From the NCBI GenBank assembly GCA_024692105.1, contig JAILMZ010000008.1, positions 1 through 64,000 on the forward strand: a stretch of 64,000 nucleotides of DNA, read 5' to 3'. Position numbers and translations under genes: made by a program. Position 1 is the first letter of the stretch; each line of letters opens with the position of its first letter. Shown one piece after another: positions 9,159-17,437 of the stretch. The DNA is from Saccharofermentans sp. (GTDB lineage: Bacteria > Bacillota_A > Clostridia > Saccharofermentanales > Saccharofermentanaceae). The notes under the pieces are model-generated. The model was not told the origin of the DNA. It made no database searches and worked only from the letters and a program-made list of their open reading frames with translations.

Positions 9159-9937
9159 AGGTAGCCGAGATATCCTATAAATCCGCAGATAAGACTGATT
9201 ACGAATTCCGCAGGGAACGCAATGATATTGACTATCAACTGCAGAACATCAACATTAGTGAAAGACCCCATGAGGATCAATGCCAACAGTACCATTGGAG
9301 CAAATTTCTCAAACTTCATAAATCCATCGGAATATCTGACTCTGTAAGGCAGAAGCTCCATAAGCACATGCGAACCGTCAAGCGGCGGTATCGGTATAAG
9401 GTTGAAAGCCATGAGCATGATCGAGAATGTATAGACGTAATAGAAGACATACACTATCGCAACAGCGGGTAAAGGTGCTCCCACACCATTGATGCCGGCA
9501 CCGAGATAGTATGCAACATCAATAGCCGGCAGCATAGTCTTGGTACCGGTCAGCATCATGACAATGGTTACGATGATCATCGATAAAAGTGCCAGTACAA
9601 AATTACCCGTAACGCCGGCAAGATGCACCATGATGTTCATGAGTCTCTTACTCTTGAGCTTATACAGATTATTCGGGTTATACATTACCGGCTTACCCCA
9701 GCCGAATCCAACTATAAGGATAAGGAGCGTACCCATGGGATCCAGGTGAGCAATAGGATTAAGTGTAACTCTTCCCTGCAATCTCGGTATATCGTCACCC
9801 AATTTGTTAGCAACGAAAGCATGCATGAACTCATGGACAGAAAAAGACAGCGCGAGCGCGAAGAACATCAGCAGAGCAGATAGGATCATCTGCTGCGGAG
9901 TCATTTGTCCTGCGTATCTGATAAGTTGGATCAGCAT
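9155..9937 (-). CDS. Site-2-protease-family (M50) membrane metallopeptidase
   Basis: A 260-residue multi-spanning membrane protein of the compact M50 class. The zinc motif HEFMH (His35, Glu36, His39) lies in the first long hydrophobic segment, and the third ligand motif PIPPLDG sits in a later helix (about residues 185-191). Four to six transmembrane segments are evident. Proteases of this class cleave membrane-embedded substrates; the target here is unknown. Its stop overlaps the scpA start, and ileS ends only six bases before it (ileS is upstream in the transcript). Confidence 0.9.
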   Translation of the reverse strand: MLIQLIRYAGQMTPQQMILSALLMFFALALSFSVHEFMHAFVANKLGDDIPRLQGRVTLNPIAHLDPMGTLLILIVGFGWGKPVMYNPNNLYKLKSKRLMNIMVHLAGVTGNFVLALLSMIIVTIVMMLTGTKTMLPAIDVAYYLGAGINGVGAPLPAVAIVYVFYYVYTFSIMLMAFNLIPIPPLDGSHVLMELLPYRVRYSDGFMKFEKFAPMVLLALILMGSFTNVDVLQLIVNIIAFPAEFVISLICGFIGYLGYL

Positions 9938-9943
9938 CTGTTA

Positions 9944-12900
9944 TTAAGCCTTCTCTATAGAAAGTGTGATCTTCTCTCCGTTAACGGTCCATTCCTTTGT
10001 GTTAGCGCCAAGTCCGGCCTTAACTTCAGTCGCGAGGACTTCAGATGCAAGGAATTCGCTGTTCTTTGAGATAATCTGTGCAAGCTTTTCATTACCGTCA
10101 TAACCAAGGATGATCCTGTCGGTAACTTCAAGGCCTGTCTCCTTACGCTGTGTCTGGATCTTGGAGATAAGCTCTCTTACGAATCCTGCCTCGATGAGTT
10201 CATCAGTAAGAACTGTCGAGATAGATACCGTAAGTCCCTTATCTGTCTGAGTCGAGAAACCTTCCGGCTGCTTAGTCTCGATGAGGAAATCTTCTTCTGT
10301 CATCTCATACTCTTCGCCTTCGACAGTGATCTTAACGGAACCGGCCTTGATAGCCTCATATGTCTCCTTGCCGGGAAGTGCTGCAATGACTTCCTTAGCG
10401 GCATTAAGGTTCTTGCCGAACTTTCTTCCGCAAGTCCTGAGCTGGGGCTTGAAACTGTAATCTACAAGGCTTGAAGCATCTGCGAGGACTTTGATATTTC
10501 TGATGTTGAGCTCGTCCAAGATGATTCCGCTGTACTCTTCGTCCAAAGTCTCTTCGGAAACGACATAGATATCAGACAGAGGCTGACGGTTCTTGATGTT
10601 AGCCTGTTCACGGCAGGATCTGCCGAGGAATACGATCTTCTGTACAAGTTCCATGGAAGCTTCGAGATCCTTATCGATACGGGACTCGTCGCACTCAGGA
10701 TACATGCAGAGGTGAACTGATACGGGAGCCTCGGAATCAACGGATCTGACGATGTTCTGATATACCTCTTCAGTAATGAAAGGAACGAACGGAGCGGAAA
10801 GCTTCGTAAGCTGCTCAAGTACTGTATAGAGTGTCATGTAAGCATCGATCTTATCCTGTGTCTCATCAGCACCCCAGTATCTGTCACGGCAGCGTCTTAC
10901 ATACCAGTTGGAAAGTTCTTCCGTGAAGTCCTGGATCTTTCTTGCGGATGTAGAGATATCGTAAGCATCCATTCTCTCGCGGACATCCTTGATAAGTGAA
11001 TTGAGTCTGGAGAGGACCCATCTGTCCATGGCGCAGAGACCTTCCTTGGAAAGCGTGTGCTGGGTCGGGTCGAAATTATCGATGTCGGCATACATTACAT
11101 AGAATGCATATGTATTCCAATATGTTCCGATGAACTTCTTGATGCCGTCGTTAACTGCATCAAAGGAGAATCTCGAAGGCAGCCAGGGCTGGTTAGCGGT
11201 ATAGAAATACCATCTTGCAGCATCAGCGCCCTGGGAATCGAGAACATCCCAAGGATCGACTACATTGCCGAGGTGCTTACTCATCTTGATGCCGTCCTTA
11301 TCCTGGACGATACCCATTACGATACAGTTCTCGAAAGGTGATCTTCCGAACAGGACAGTGCTGATGGCGATGAGCGAGTAGAACCAGCCTCTTGTCTGGT
11401 CAATACCCTCAGAGATGAAGTTGCAGGGATAGTGAGCATCGAAGAACTCCTTGTTCTCAAAAGGATAGTGATACTGTGCAAACGGCATAGAACCTGAGTC
11501 GAACCAACAGTCGATAACCTCAGTAACTCTGGTCATCTGCTTGCTGCACTTTGGGCACTTGATGTGAACGTTATCTACATAAGGCTTATGGAGCTCGATG
11601 TCATCCGGACAATCGTCACTCATGGACTTGAGTTCTTCGATGGAACCGATGCAGTGGCGCTCGCCGCACTCGCACTCCCATACCGGAAGAGGTGTGCCCC
11701 AGTAACGCTCACGGGAGATACCCCAGTCGATAACGTTCCTGAGGAAGTCGCCCATACGTCCGTCCCTGATAGTCTCAGGCATCCAGTTGATCATGTTGTT
11801 GGACTTGAGAAGTTCGTCTCTCTTCTTGCTCATGGCGATGAACCATGTGCTTCTTGCGAAGTAGATAAGCGGTGTATCGCATCTCCAGCAGAAAGGATAC
11901 TCATGCTCGAACTTGGGAGCAGAGAACAGCAGGCTTCTTGCATCAAGATCCTTCAGTACTTCAGGATCTGCATCCTTAACGAACATGCCTGCAAAAGGTG
12001 TCTCTTCTGTGAGGTTACCTCTTGTATCAACGAACTGTACCATCGGAAGATCATTGTCTCTTCCGACTCTTGCGTCATCTTCACCGAATGCGGGAGCGAT
12101 GTGAACGATACCCGTACCGTCTTCCATCGTAACGTACTCGTCGCAGACTGTATAATGAGCCTTTTTCTTCTGCTTTGCAGCTTCATCGGCAGCGCCCTGA
12201 TAGAGAGCTACATAAGATCTGCCTGCAAGGTCAGTACCCTTGTAAGATTCAAGGATCTCATAAGCCTTCTCGCCGTCTTTTGCAAGATTACCGAGAACGG
12301 TATCGAGCAGAGCAGTTGCCATATAGTATGTATAACCGTCGCAAGCCTTTACCTTGGAATATTCATCGTTGGGGTTAAGGCACAGAGCAACGTTGGAAGG
12401 AAGTGTCCAGGGTGTTGTTGTCCATGCGAGGAAATAAGCATCTTCATCAACGCACTTGAATCTTACGACAGCGGATCTCTCCTTAACCGTCTTATATCCT
12501 TGTGCAACTTCGTGAGAAGAAAGAGCAGTACCGCATCTGGGGCAGTAAGGTACGATCTTGTGCCCCTTGTAGATAAGGTCCTGATCCCACATCTGCTTCA
12601 AAGCCCACCACTCAGACTCGATATAGTTGTTGTCATATGTAACATAAGGATGCTCCATGTCTGCCCAGAAGCCGACGCGGTCACTCATGTGTTCCCACTG
12701 ATCTTTGTATGTCCAGACGGATTCCTTACACTTCTTGATGAAAGGCTCAACGCCGTATCCTTCGATCTGAGGCTTGCCGTTGATGCCGAGCGACTTCTCG
12801 ACCTCAAGCTCGACAGGAAGTCCGTGTGTATCCCAACCTGCCTTAAAGACAATCTCCTCGCCCTTCATGGAATGATATCTCGGGATTACGTCCTTAACTA

Positions 12901-13090
12901 CTCTGGTCTTGATATGACCGATATGCGGCTTGCCGTTAGCTGTCGGCGGACCGTCATAAAGTGTGAAAGAAGGAGCACCGTCATAGAACGGCTTGAGGCT
13001 CTTCTTGTAAACATCGTTCTGCTTCCAGAAGTCTAAGACTTCCTTCTCGCGGCTGACAAAATTGAGTTCCTTTGAAACTTTCTTGTACAT
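9944..13090 (-). CDS. ileS: Isoleucyl-tRNA synthetase, eukaryotic-like (type 2)
   Basis: A 1048-residue class I synthetase that charges tRNA-Ile. It has the HIGH-type motif GKPHIGHIKTR near residue 55, an editing domain (WTTTPWTLPSN around 225), and KMSKHLGN. The PPTANGKPHIGH form and the length, with a C-terminal anticodon-binding region lacking the usual bacterial zinc finger, match type 2 IleS, the eukaryotic-like group. It has its own promoter (TTGACT/TATAAT) and a leader of only ~30 bases, so no T-box fits. It is the first gene of a probable seven-gene operon that runs to ispH-rpsA. Confidence 0.97.
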   Translation of the reverse strand: MYKKVSKELNFVSREKEVLDFWKQNDVYKKSLKPFYDGAPSFTLYDGPPTANGKPHIGHIKTRVVKDVIPRYHSMKGEEIVFKAGWDTHGLPVELEVEKSLGINGKPQIEGYGVEPFIKKCKESVWTYKDQWEHMSDRVGFWADMEHPYVTYDNNYIESEWWALKQMWDQDLIYKGHKIVPYCPRCGTALSSHEVAQGYKTVKERSAVVRFKCVDEDAYFLAWTTTPWTLPSNVALCLNPNDEYSKVKACDGYTYYMATALLDTVLGNLAKDGEKAYEILESYKGTDLAGRSYVALYQGAADEAAKQKKKAHYTVCDEYVTMEDGTGIVHIAPAFGEDDARVGRDNDLPMVQFVDTRGNLTEETPFAGMFVKDADPEVLKDLDARSLLFSAPKFEHEYPFCWRCDTPLIYFARSTWFIAMSKKRDELLKSNNMINWMPETIRDGRMGDFLRNVIDWGISRERYWGTPLPVWECECGERHCIGSIEELKSMSDDCPDDIELHKPYVDNVHIKCPKCSKQMTRVTEVIDCWFDSGSMPFAQYHYPFENKEFFDAHYPCNFISEGIDQTRGWFYSLIAISTVLFGRSPFENCIVMGIVQDKDGIKMSKHLGNVVDPWDVLDSQGADAARWYFYTANQPWLPSRFSFDAVNDGIKKFIGTYWNTYAFYVMYADIDNFDPTQHTLSKEGLCAMDRWVLSRLNSLIKDVRERMDAYDISTSARKIQDFTEELSNWYVRRCRDRYWGADETQDKIDAYMTLYTVLEQLTKLSAPFVPFITEEVYQNIVRSVDSEAPVSVHLCMYPECDESRIDKDLEASMELVQKIVFLGRSCREQANIKNRQPLSDIYVVSEETLDEEYSGIILDELNIRNIKVLADASSLVDYSFKPQLRTCGRKFGKNLNAAKEVIAALPGKETYEAIKAGSVKITVEGEEYEMTEEDFLIETKQPEGFSTQTDKGLTVSISTVLTDELIEAGFVRELISKIQTQRKETGLEVTDRIILGYDGNEKLAQIISKNSEFLASEVLATEVKAGLGANTKEWTVNGEKITLSIEKA

Positions 13091-13127
13091 GGTATGCTTC
13101 CTTGATTTTAGAATTTTGCGACTATTT

Positions 13128-13157
13128 ATTATAATAAAAGCGCAAGGTTCAAGTCAA
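13128..13157 (-). promoter_or_regulatory. Strong sigma-A promoter of ileS
   Basis: TTGACT (13152-13157) and a perfect TATAAT (13128-13133) lie 18 bases apart on the minus strand, about 38 bases ahead of the ileS ATG. The -35 element overlaps the stop of the upstream pseudouridine synthase. The short leader has no room for a T-box or riboswitch. Confidence 0.8.
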
Positions 13158-13846
13158 GGAGCGAAAGATACCCACGGCTGTCCCTCCGGAACCCCGATCT
13201 CAAATGACATTCTCTCACCCTTTGTAGGATGATCGAACTCGAGACGGAATGCCTGAAGAGCAATATCTCCGGACCAAAACGCCGTATCACCGTAACGCCT
13301 GTCGCCCAATAACGGATGCCCGGAATTTGCAAACTGCGCCCTGATCTGATGTGCCCTGCCCGTACCGAGCTTGATCTCGACAAGTGATCTGTCTTCCAAG
13401 GTCTTTACCGTTTTGTAATCGAGGGCAGCGTATTTCGAGCCCGGAACTTCCCTGTCATGTACGCTTACCGTGTTGGAACTGCTGTCCTTGAGGATGTAGT
13501 TTTCGAGAGAACCGGAAGCATCCATCTTTCCCTGAACGACTGCACGGTAAATCTTGTCGACCTTGCGGGTACGTATCTGCTCAGAAAGACGGGATGCGGC
13601 TTTGGACGTTCTCGCGAAGACCATCACGCCCGAAACAGGTCTGTCCAAGCGGTGCACAAGACCGAGATAGACTTCCCCCGGCTTGTTGTATTTCTCTTTG
13701 ATGTAGGCTTTGAGGATAGTAAGCATGTCCGGGGCATCGCTGCCGTCGCTCTGAGACAGAACTCCCGCAGGCTTTACCGCGACGATCAGATGATTGTCTT
13801 CGTAGAGGATCTTTACTCCGCCCGTGATGTTCAGTTCGCTGTCCAT
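13154..13846 (-). CDS. RluA-family pseudouridine synthase
   Basis: A 230-residue RNA pseudouridine synthase. The catalytic motif HRLDRPVSGVM contains the nucleophilic Asp, and DKIYRAV and GRAHQIRAQF follow as in the RluA/RluC/RluD family. There is no N-terminal S4 domain, so it resembles the short RluA-like enzymes acting on rRNA or tRNA. The exact target base cannot be inferred. I prefer the ATG at 13846 over a GTG six codons earlier because family similarity begins after it. It overlaps the end of the methyltransferase gene, so both probably share one transcript. Confidence 0.9.
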   Translation of the reverse strand: MDSELNITGGVKILYEDNHLIVAVKPAGVLSQSDGSDAPDMLTILKAYIKEKYNKPGEVYLGLVHRLDRPVSGVMVFARTSKAASRLSEQIRTRKVDKIYRAVVQGKMDASGSLENYILKDSSSNTVSVHDREVPGSKYAALDYKTVKTLEDRSLVEIKLGTGRAHQIRAQFANSGHPLLGDRRYGDTAFWSGDIALQAFRLEFDHPTKGERMSFEIGVPEGQPWVSFAP

Positions 13847-14736
13847 CTTGCAACCGAACCGCACGGGAGGTTGATACCCATCTTTGTTACAGGAAGTCCG
13901 AGTTCACCTGATGTAACCCTGCCATTGCCGCCAGATGCCAGTTTGAGTATCTGACCTGAAGCATCGGCAGTAATCGCCGTGGCATAAGAACTTGCGATCA
14001 GGAACAGCGGATCGTCGGAGAGAAGCTGAAATGCAAGAGACGCGAGGTCATAGAAGTTGTCCTCGAGTTTCCAGAGTTCTCCCGAAGGACCGCGTCCGTA
14101 TGAAGGCGGATCCATGATGATACCGTCATATTTCCTGCCTCTTCGAAGCTCGCGCTCACAAAATTTGCGGCAGTCCTCGGCTATATACCTGATATACGAA
14201 TCAGACAGACCTGACAGAGTTGCATTTTCCTTTGCTTTCGCGATCATGCCCTTGGAAGCATCAACGTGTACGACTTCCGCCGCGCCGTGTGCAGCACAGG
14301 CAACCGTGGAAGCTCCGGTATATGCAAACATGCTGAGTATCTTGATGTCATCTCTTCCGGAAGCTTTGGCACGTGAGATGAGATCTCCGCAGAAATCCCA
14401 ATTTGCAGCCTGTTCCGGGAAAAGACCCGTGTGCTTGAATGAAGTAGGTTCCACTGAGAAAGTCAGTTCCTTGCCAAGGCAGTTATACCCGACCTTCCAT
14501 GTCTGAGGGAAAGAACGGTTCTTGCTCCATGAACCGCCGCCCTTATCACTTCTGTGATAGACCGCATCAGGCTTCGGAAGACTGTCCATAGGGACGACTT
14601 CGCCCTTATTGATAACCGGCCAGACTGCCTGGGGATCCGGACGTCTCAGCAGTATGTCGCCCCAACGCTCGTATTTCTCTCCCGAACCTGCGTAAAGGAT
14701 CTCGTAGTCAGTCCATTTGTCGGCTACGAACATCAT
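13831..14736 (-). CDS. Class I SAM-dependent methyltransferase, RlmI/RlmK-like
   Basis: A 301-residue Rossmann-fold methyltransferase. SAM-binding motif I is seen in ILSMFAYTGAST (around residue 145), an acidic VVHVDASKG strand follows, and the catalytic-site motif is IIMDPPSYGRG. This pattern fits enzymes related to the 23S rRNA cytosine methyltransferase RlmI, but the PUA domain of RlmI is missing. Its ATG overlaps the stop of the upstream lipoprotein gene, and its own stop overlaps the RluA-type synthase, giving a pair of RNA-modifying enzymes. Substrate is not determined. Confidence 0.85.
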   Translation of the reverse strand: MMFVADKWTDYEILYAGSGEKYERWGDILLRRPDPQAVWPVINKGEVVPMDSLPKPDAVYHRSDKGGGSWSKNRSFPQTWKVGYNCLGKELTFSVEPTSFKHTGLFPEQAANWDFCGDLISRAKASGRDDIKILSMFAYTGASTVACAAHGAAEVVHVDASKGMIAKAKENATLSGLSDSYIRYIAEDCRKFCERELRRGRKYDGIIMDPPSYGRGPSGELWKLEDNFYDLASLAFQLLSDDPLFLIASSYATAITADASGQILKLASGGNGRVTSGELGLPVTKMGINLPCGSVARWTAN

Positions 14737-15671
14737 AAGATGGTTATCTCCTCTGACGTGGCAACAAGATTTCCGTCATAGTACAGATTTACATAGTACT
14801 TGCCGGGATCAAACTGCTTTAATCCTGCCAGACCCGCAGAGAAATCACATTCCACGGTAACCTCATTGGAAACATGGAATTCGCCTTTCATGACCACATT
14901 GCCGTTACCGTCGACAAGATCGGCATTGAACGTACCGTTGATCGGTGTGTTGAAATAGAAAACGCACAATACCGCGTAAGCCTTATCGTTTTCTACCATA
15001 AGATCGTCATCTGTAAGCGGGAACTCCATCTCAACGTCAAGCCAGGTGGTGTAGATATAAGCATTCAAAACGAGATCCGCAGAACTTATCGTGTCGCTTG
15101 CGATATTGGGGACAACAACAATGGAGTTAGTGTTGTCGGGATTCGGTGCACCTTCTTCGAGAATTACCAAAGACTTATACGGATCTATCATAAGATCAGA
15201 GAATTCATCCATCTGAGAGATGATCCACTCTCCGTCCTTGTCGAGTTTAAGTGTGAATTTAACGGTGTAATTACCGACTCCGACTTCATCGGCCTCTTCC
15301 ATGAGTTCTTCCTCTGTACCGGTGATAAAGTCAAATTCGCTGATATCGCAGACATTTGTCAGCTGGACATATACGGAAGCCTTCTCCAGAGAATCGTTGA
15401 CCTGAGACTTCTTGATCTTGCACTCGATATCAGTTGTAAGTTCATAGAACATCAGGAGTTGGTCGTCAGTGAGTTCGAATTCGGGATCAAAGTCGCAATA
15501 CTCTGTCATATCGATCGTATCGGGATGCCTGAGGAAATCCTTAATAAACGCCGTAACAAAGTCCTCAGCCGTGCTCTCGGCACCGATCTTGAGCAGCGTC
15601 ATACATCCGGTCTGGGCCAACAGCAGCATCACACAAACGGCACCTGCTGCCATTTTCTTCGAAATCTTCAT
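14733..15671 (-). CDS. Putative lipoprotein of unknown function
   Basis: About 312 residues beginning with a lipoprotein signal: lysines, hydrophobic core, and lipobox LAQTGC, so the mature protein should be lipid-anchored outside the membrane. The mature part holds a helical segment (LRHPDTIDMTEYCDF...), followed by a β-rich C-terminal domain ending GKYYVNLYYDGNLVA. No domain family is recognised. In-frame start codons exist at 15695 and 15689; I chose 15671 because it gives a compact signal peptide. The upstream neighbour (15702-16655) is a second lipoprotein with a similar ending, suggesting relatedness. Confidence 0.75.
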   Translation of the reverse strand: MKISKKMAAGAVCVMLLLAQTGCMTLLKIGAESTAEDFVTAFIKDFLRHPDTIDMTEYCDFDPEFELTDDQLLMFYELTTDIECKIKKSQVNDSLEKASVYVQLTNVCDISEFDFITGTEEELMEEADEVGVGNYTVKFTLKLDKDGEWIISQMDEFSDLMIDPYKSLVILEEGAPNPDNTNSIVVVPNIASDTISSADLVLNAYIYTTWLDVEMEFPLTDDDLMVENDKAYAVLCVFYFNTPINGTFNADLVDGNGNVVMKGEFHVSNEVTVECDFSAGLAGLKQFDPGKYYVNLYYDGNLVATSEEITIL

Positions 15672-15701
15672 CACTGTCTCTTTATACATATTCATAAACT
15701 A

Positions 15702-16655
15702 TTATTCATCCCCTGAGATCTCATCCATAGTCTCTTCAACAACCAGGCAGCTTCCCTCCATCAAGATACTGCTGAAACTGCTGTCGTCCGAGACGATGAA
15801 ATAATAATATCCCGGCAGCATCTTTCCGGGCTTGACGTCAATATCATAACTTGCGAAATCAGTATACTGTGAAAGAGCCACTCTGTTAACGAATATCGGC
15901 TCAAGATTCTCGTCTTTCTCACTGAACTCACCGTCTTCGGTAAAATAGAAAGCATAGTACAGTTCTCCATCGGTCCAGTCATTCATAACCAGGGAGAAAC
16001 CAAGTACATCGCTGTCAGAAGCATATGCGCTTAATCCGACAGATGTGTCGCTGTAATCCCACCAGCAGGAAAGCGCCGCATTTACACTGTCACCGAACTC
16101 CTCATCCACAAAGGTAAAAGTGTTGGAATTGAGGTATTCATCATCATCATAGGGTTCCCATTCCTCATCCATCTGAGGTGCGATTATGGGAGTCTCCACG
16201 ACAGTTGCCGTAGCACCGGCTATAACGGCTCCGTTCTCATCGAAACATGTAACTGAATATGTACCTGAAGGAAGCAGATCGCCGTCAACAGTACCGAAAG
16301 TGCAGTTGACCACCGCTTCTTCCATTGTTACGACCTCGCTTACAAAGACCTGCTCACCATCCTTGGATACAGAATAGTAAAAACAAGGCACAAAACCGGC
16401 ATTCATTACATCCTCGTCCATATCAACTACAAGAGACAAATACGAAGTATTCTCGAATTCGCCGGTCTCGGAACCAAGCCAGTATGACGACTTTACAAAA
16501 GACGACATGCCGAGAGTCGTCTCGGTCACTTCGGATTCCAAAACAGTCTCAAAAGTAGTTTCTGTCTCAGGTGTAGCCTGAGCCGCACATGACGCTGATC
16601 CGCCTGCCATCAGCAGACTGAGGATCAAGGCTGTTGTACGTTTATATTCAAGCAT
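15702..16655 (-). CDS. Putative lipoprotein of unknown function
   Basis: A 317-residue secreted lipoprotein with lipobox GGSASC after a short signal peptide. It is followed by a Thr/Glu-rich linker and two β-sandwich-like regions; each region contains a (P)SGTYxV or PGYYYFIV strand with an acidic turn, similar to the end of the next lipoprotein downstream. No known catalytic motif is visible. The start is preceded by a GGAGG seven bases before the ATG. It is divergent from the response regulator gene, which may indicate that the two-component system and these lipoproteins respond to a shared envelope signal (inference). Confidence 0.75.
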   Translation of the reverse strand: MLEYKRTTALILSLLMAGGSASCAAQATPETETTFETVLESEVTETTLGMSSFVKSSYWLGSETGEFENTSYLSLVVDMDEDVMNAGFVPCFYYSVSKDGEQVFVSEVVTMEEAVVNCTFGTVDGDLLPSGTYSVTCFDENGAVIAGATATVVETPIIAPQMDEEWEPYDDDEYLNSNTFTFVDEEFGDSVNAALSCWWDYSDTSVGLSAYASDSDVLGFSLVMNDWTDGELYYAFYFTEDGEFSEKDENLEPIFVNRVALSQYTDFASYDIDVKPGKMLPGYYYFIVSDDSSFSSILMEGSCLVVEETMDEISGDE

Positions 16656-16753
16656 GAATAATGCCTCCGGTTATGCAATGTAAAGAATTTTATCACAAAA
16701 ACAGGAAATTAGTTTATATTATATAAAGAACTAATAACCGTGGGAGGTTTGAC
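16656..16753. promoter_or_regulatory. Divergent intergenic region between lipoprotein and two-component genes
   Basis: A 98-base AT-rich gap that must hold promoters for both directions. TATATTATATAAAG-like -10 candidates exist on both strands (around 16717-16730), and a TAAAAT candidate on the minus strand near 16690. No well-spaced -35 box stands out. A GGGAGG Shine-Dalgarno six bases before 16754 belongs to the response regulator. Confidence 0.35.
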
Positions 16754-17437
16754 ATGGCTTCACCTAACATCCTTATTTGCGACGACGATCCGGTCGTACA
16801 CGAGTCTCTTGCTCTTTATCTCGACAACGATAATTTTGCACACGCAGACGCATATGACGGCAAAGAAGCTCTCGAGATGGTCTCCCAGACCAATCCCGAC
16901 CTTATCCTTCTCGACGTAATGATGCCCGAGATGAGCGGACTTGACGTATGCCGTGAGCTCCGCAAGACTCTGTCCACGCCTATCATCCTTCTTACTGCCA
17001 AGGGTGAAGAGATCGACAAGATCTTAGGTCTTGAGCTCGGCGCAGATGACTATATCGTTAAGCCTTTCTCACCCAGAGAGGTAATCGCGAGGATCAAAGC
17101 TGTTCTCCGCCGTTTCTCCGATACACCTTCCACATCTTCCGTTCTTAAGTACAGTGGTCTTGAGATCAACCTCAACAACTACTCTGTCAAAGTCAACAAT
17201 GAATCCATCCCCTGCACTCCCAAGGAAGTCGAGATCCTTTACCTTCTCGCTTCACACCCGGGACAGGTTTTCGAGAGAGAACAGATCCTTGAGTCTATCT
17301 GGGGCAACGAATACAATGGTGATTACCGTACAGTCGACACCCACATCAAGAGGATCAGACAGAAGGTCGCAGACGATAACGCTCCATGGAGCATTCAAAC
17401 AATTTACGGCGTCGGATATAAGTTCGAGGTCAACTGA
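16754..17437 (+). CDS. OmpR/PhoB-family response regulator
   Basis: A 227-residue two-component regulator. The receiver domain (residues ~5-118) has the acidic pocket CDDDP, the phospho-acceptor Asp54 in LLDVMMPE, Thr in LLTAKG and the conserved Lys in IVKPFSP. The C-terminal winged helix (~130-225) carries VDTHIKRIRQK and YGVGYKF, typical of OmpR-type DNA binding. The next gene, a histidine kinase, starts in the stop codon (ATGA overlap), which pairs the two proteins. Targets are not evident; the divergent lipoprotein operon is a candidate. Confidence 0.97.
   Translation: MASPNILICDDDPVVHESLALYLDNDNFAHADAYDGKEALEMVSQTNPDLILLDVMMPEMSGLDVCRELRKTLSTPIILLTAKGEEIDKILGLELGADDYIVKPFSPREVIARIKAVLRRFSDTPSTSSVLKYSGLEINLNNYSVKVNNESIPCTPKEVEILYLLASHPGQVFEREQILESIWGNEYNGDYRTVDTHIKRIRQKVADDNAPWSIQTIYGVGYKFEVN

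Noticed and set aside
11564..13036. 490-codon open frame on the plus strand
   Set aside because: It lies opposite ileS, has no ribosome-binding site, and is explained by codon bias of the true gene.
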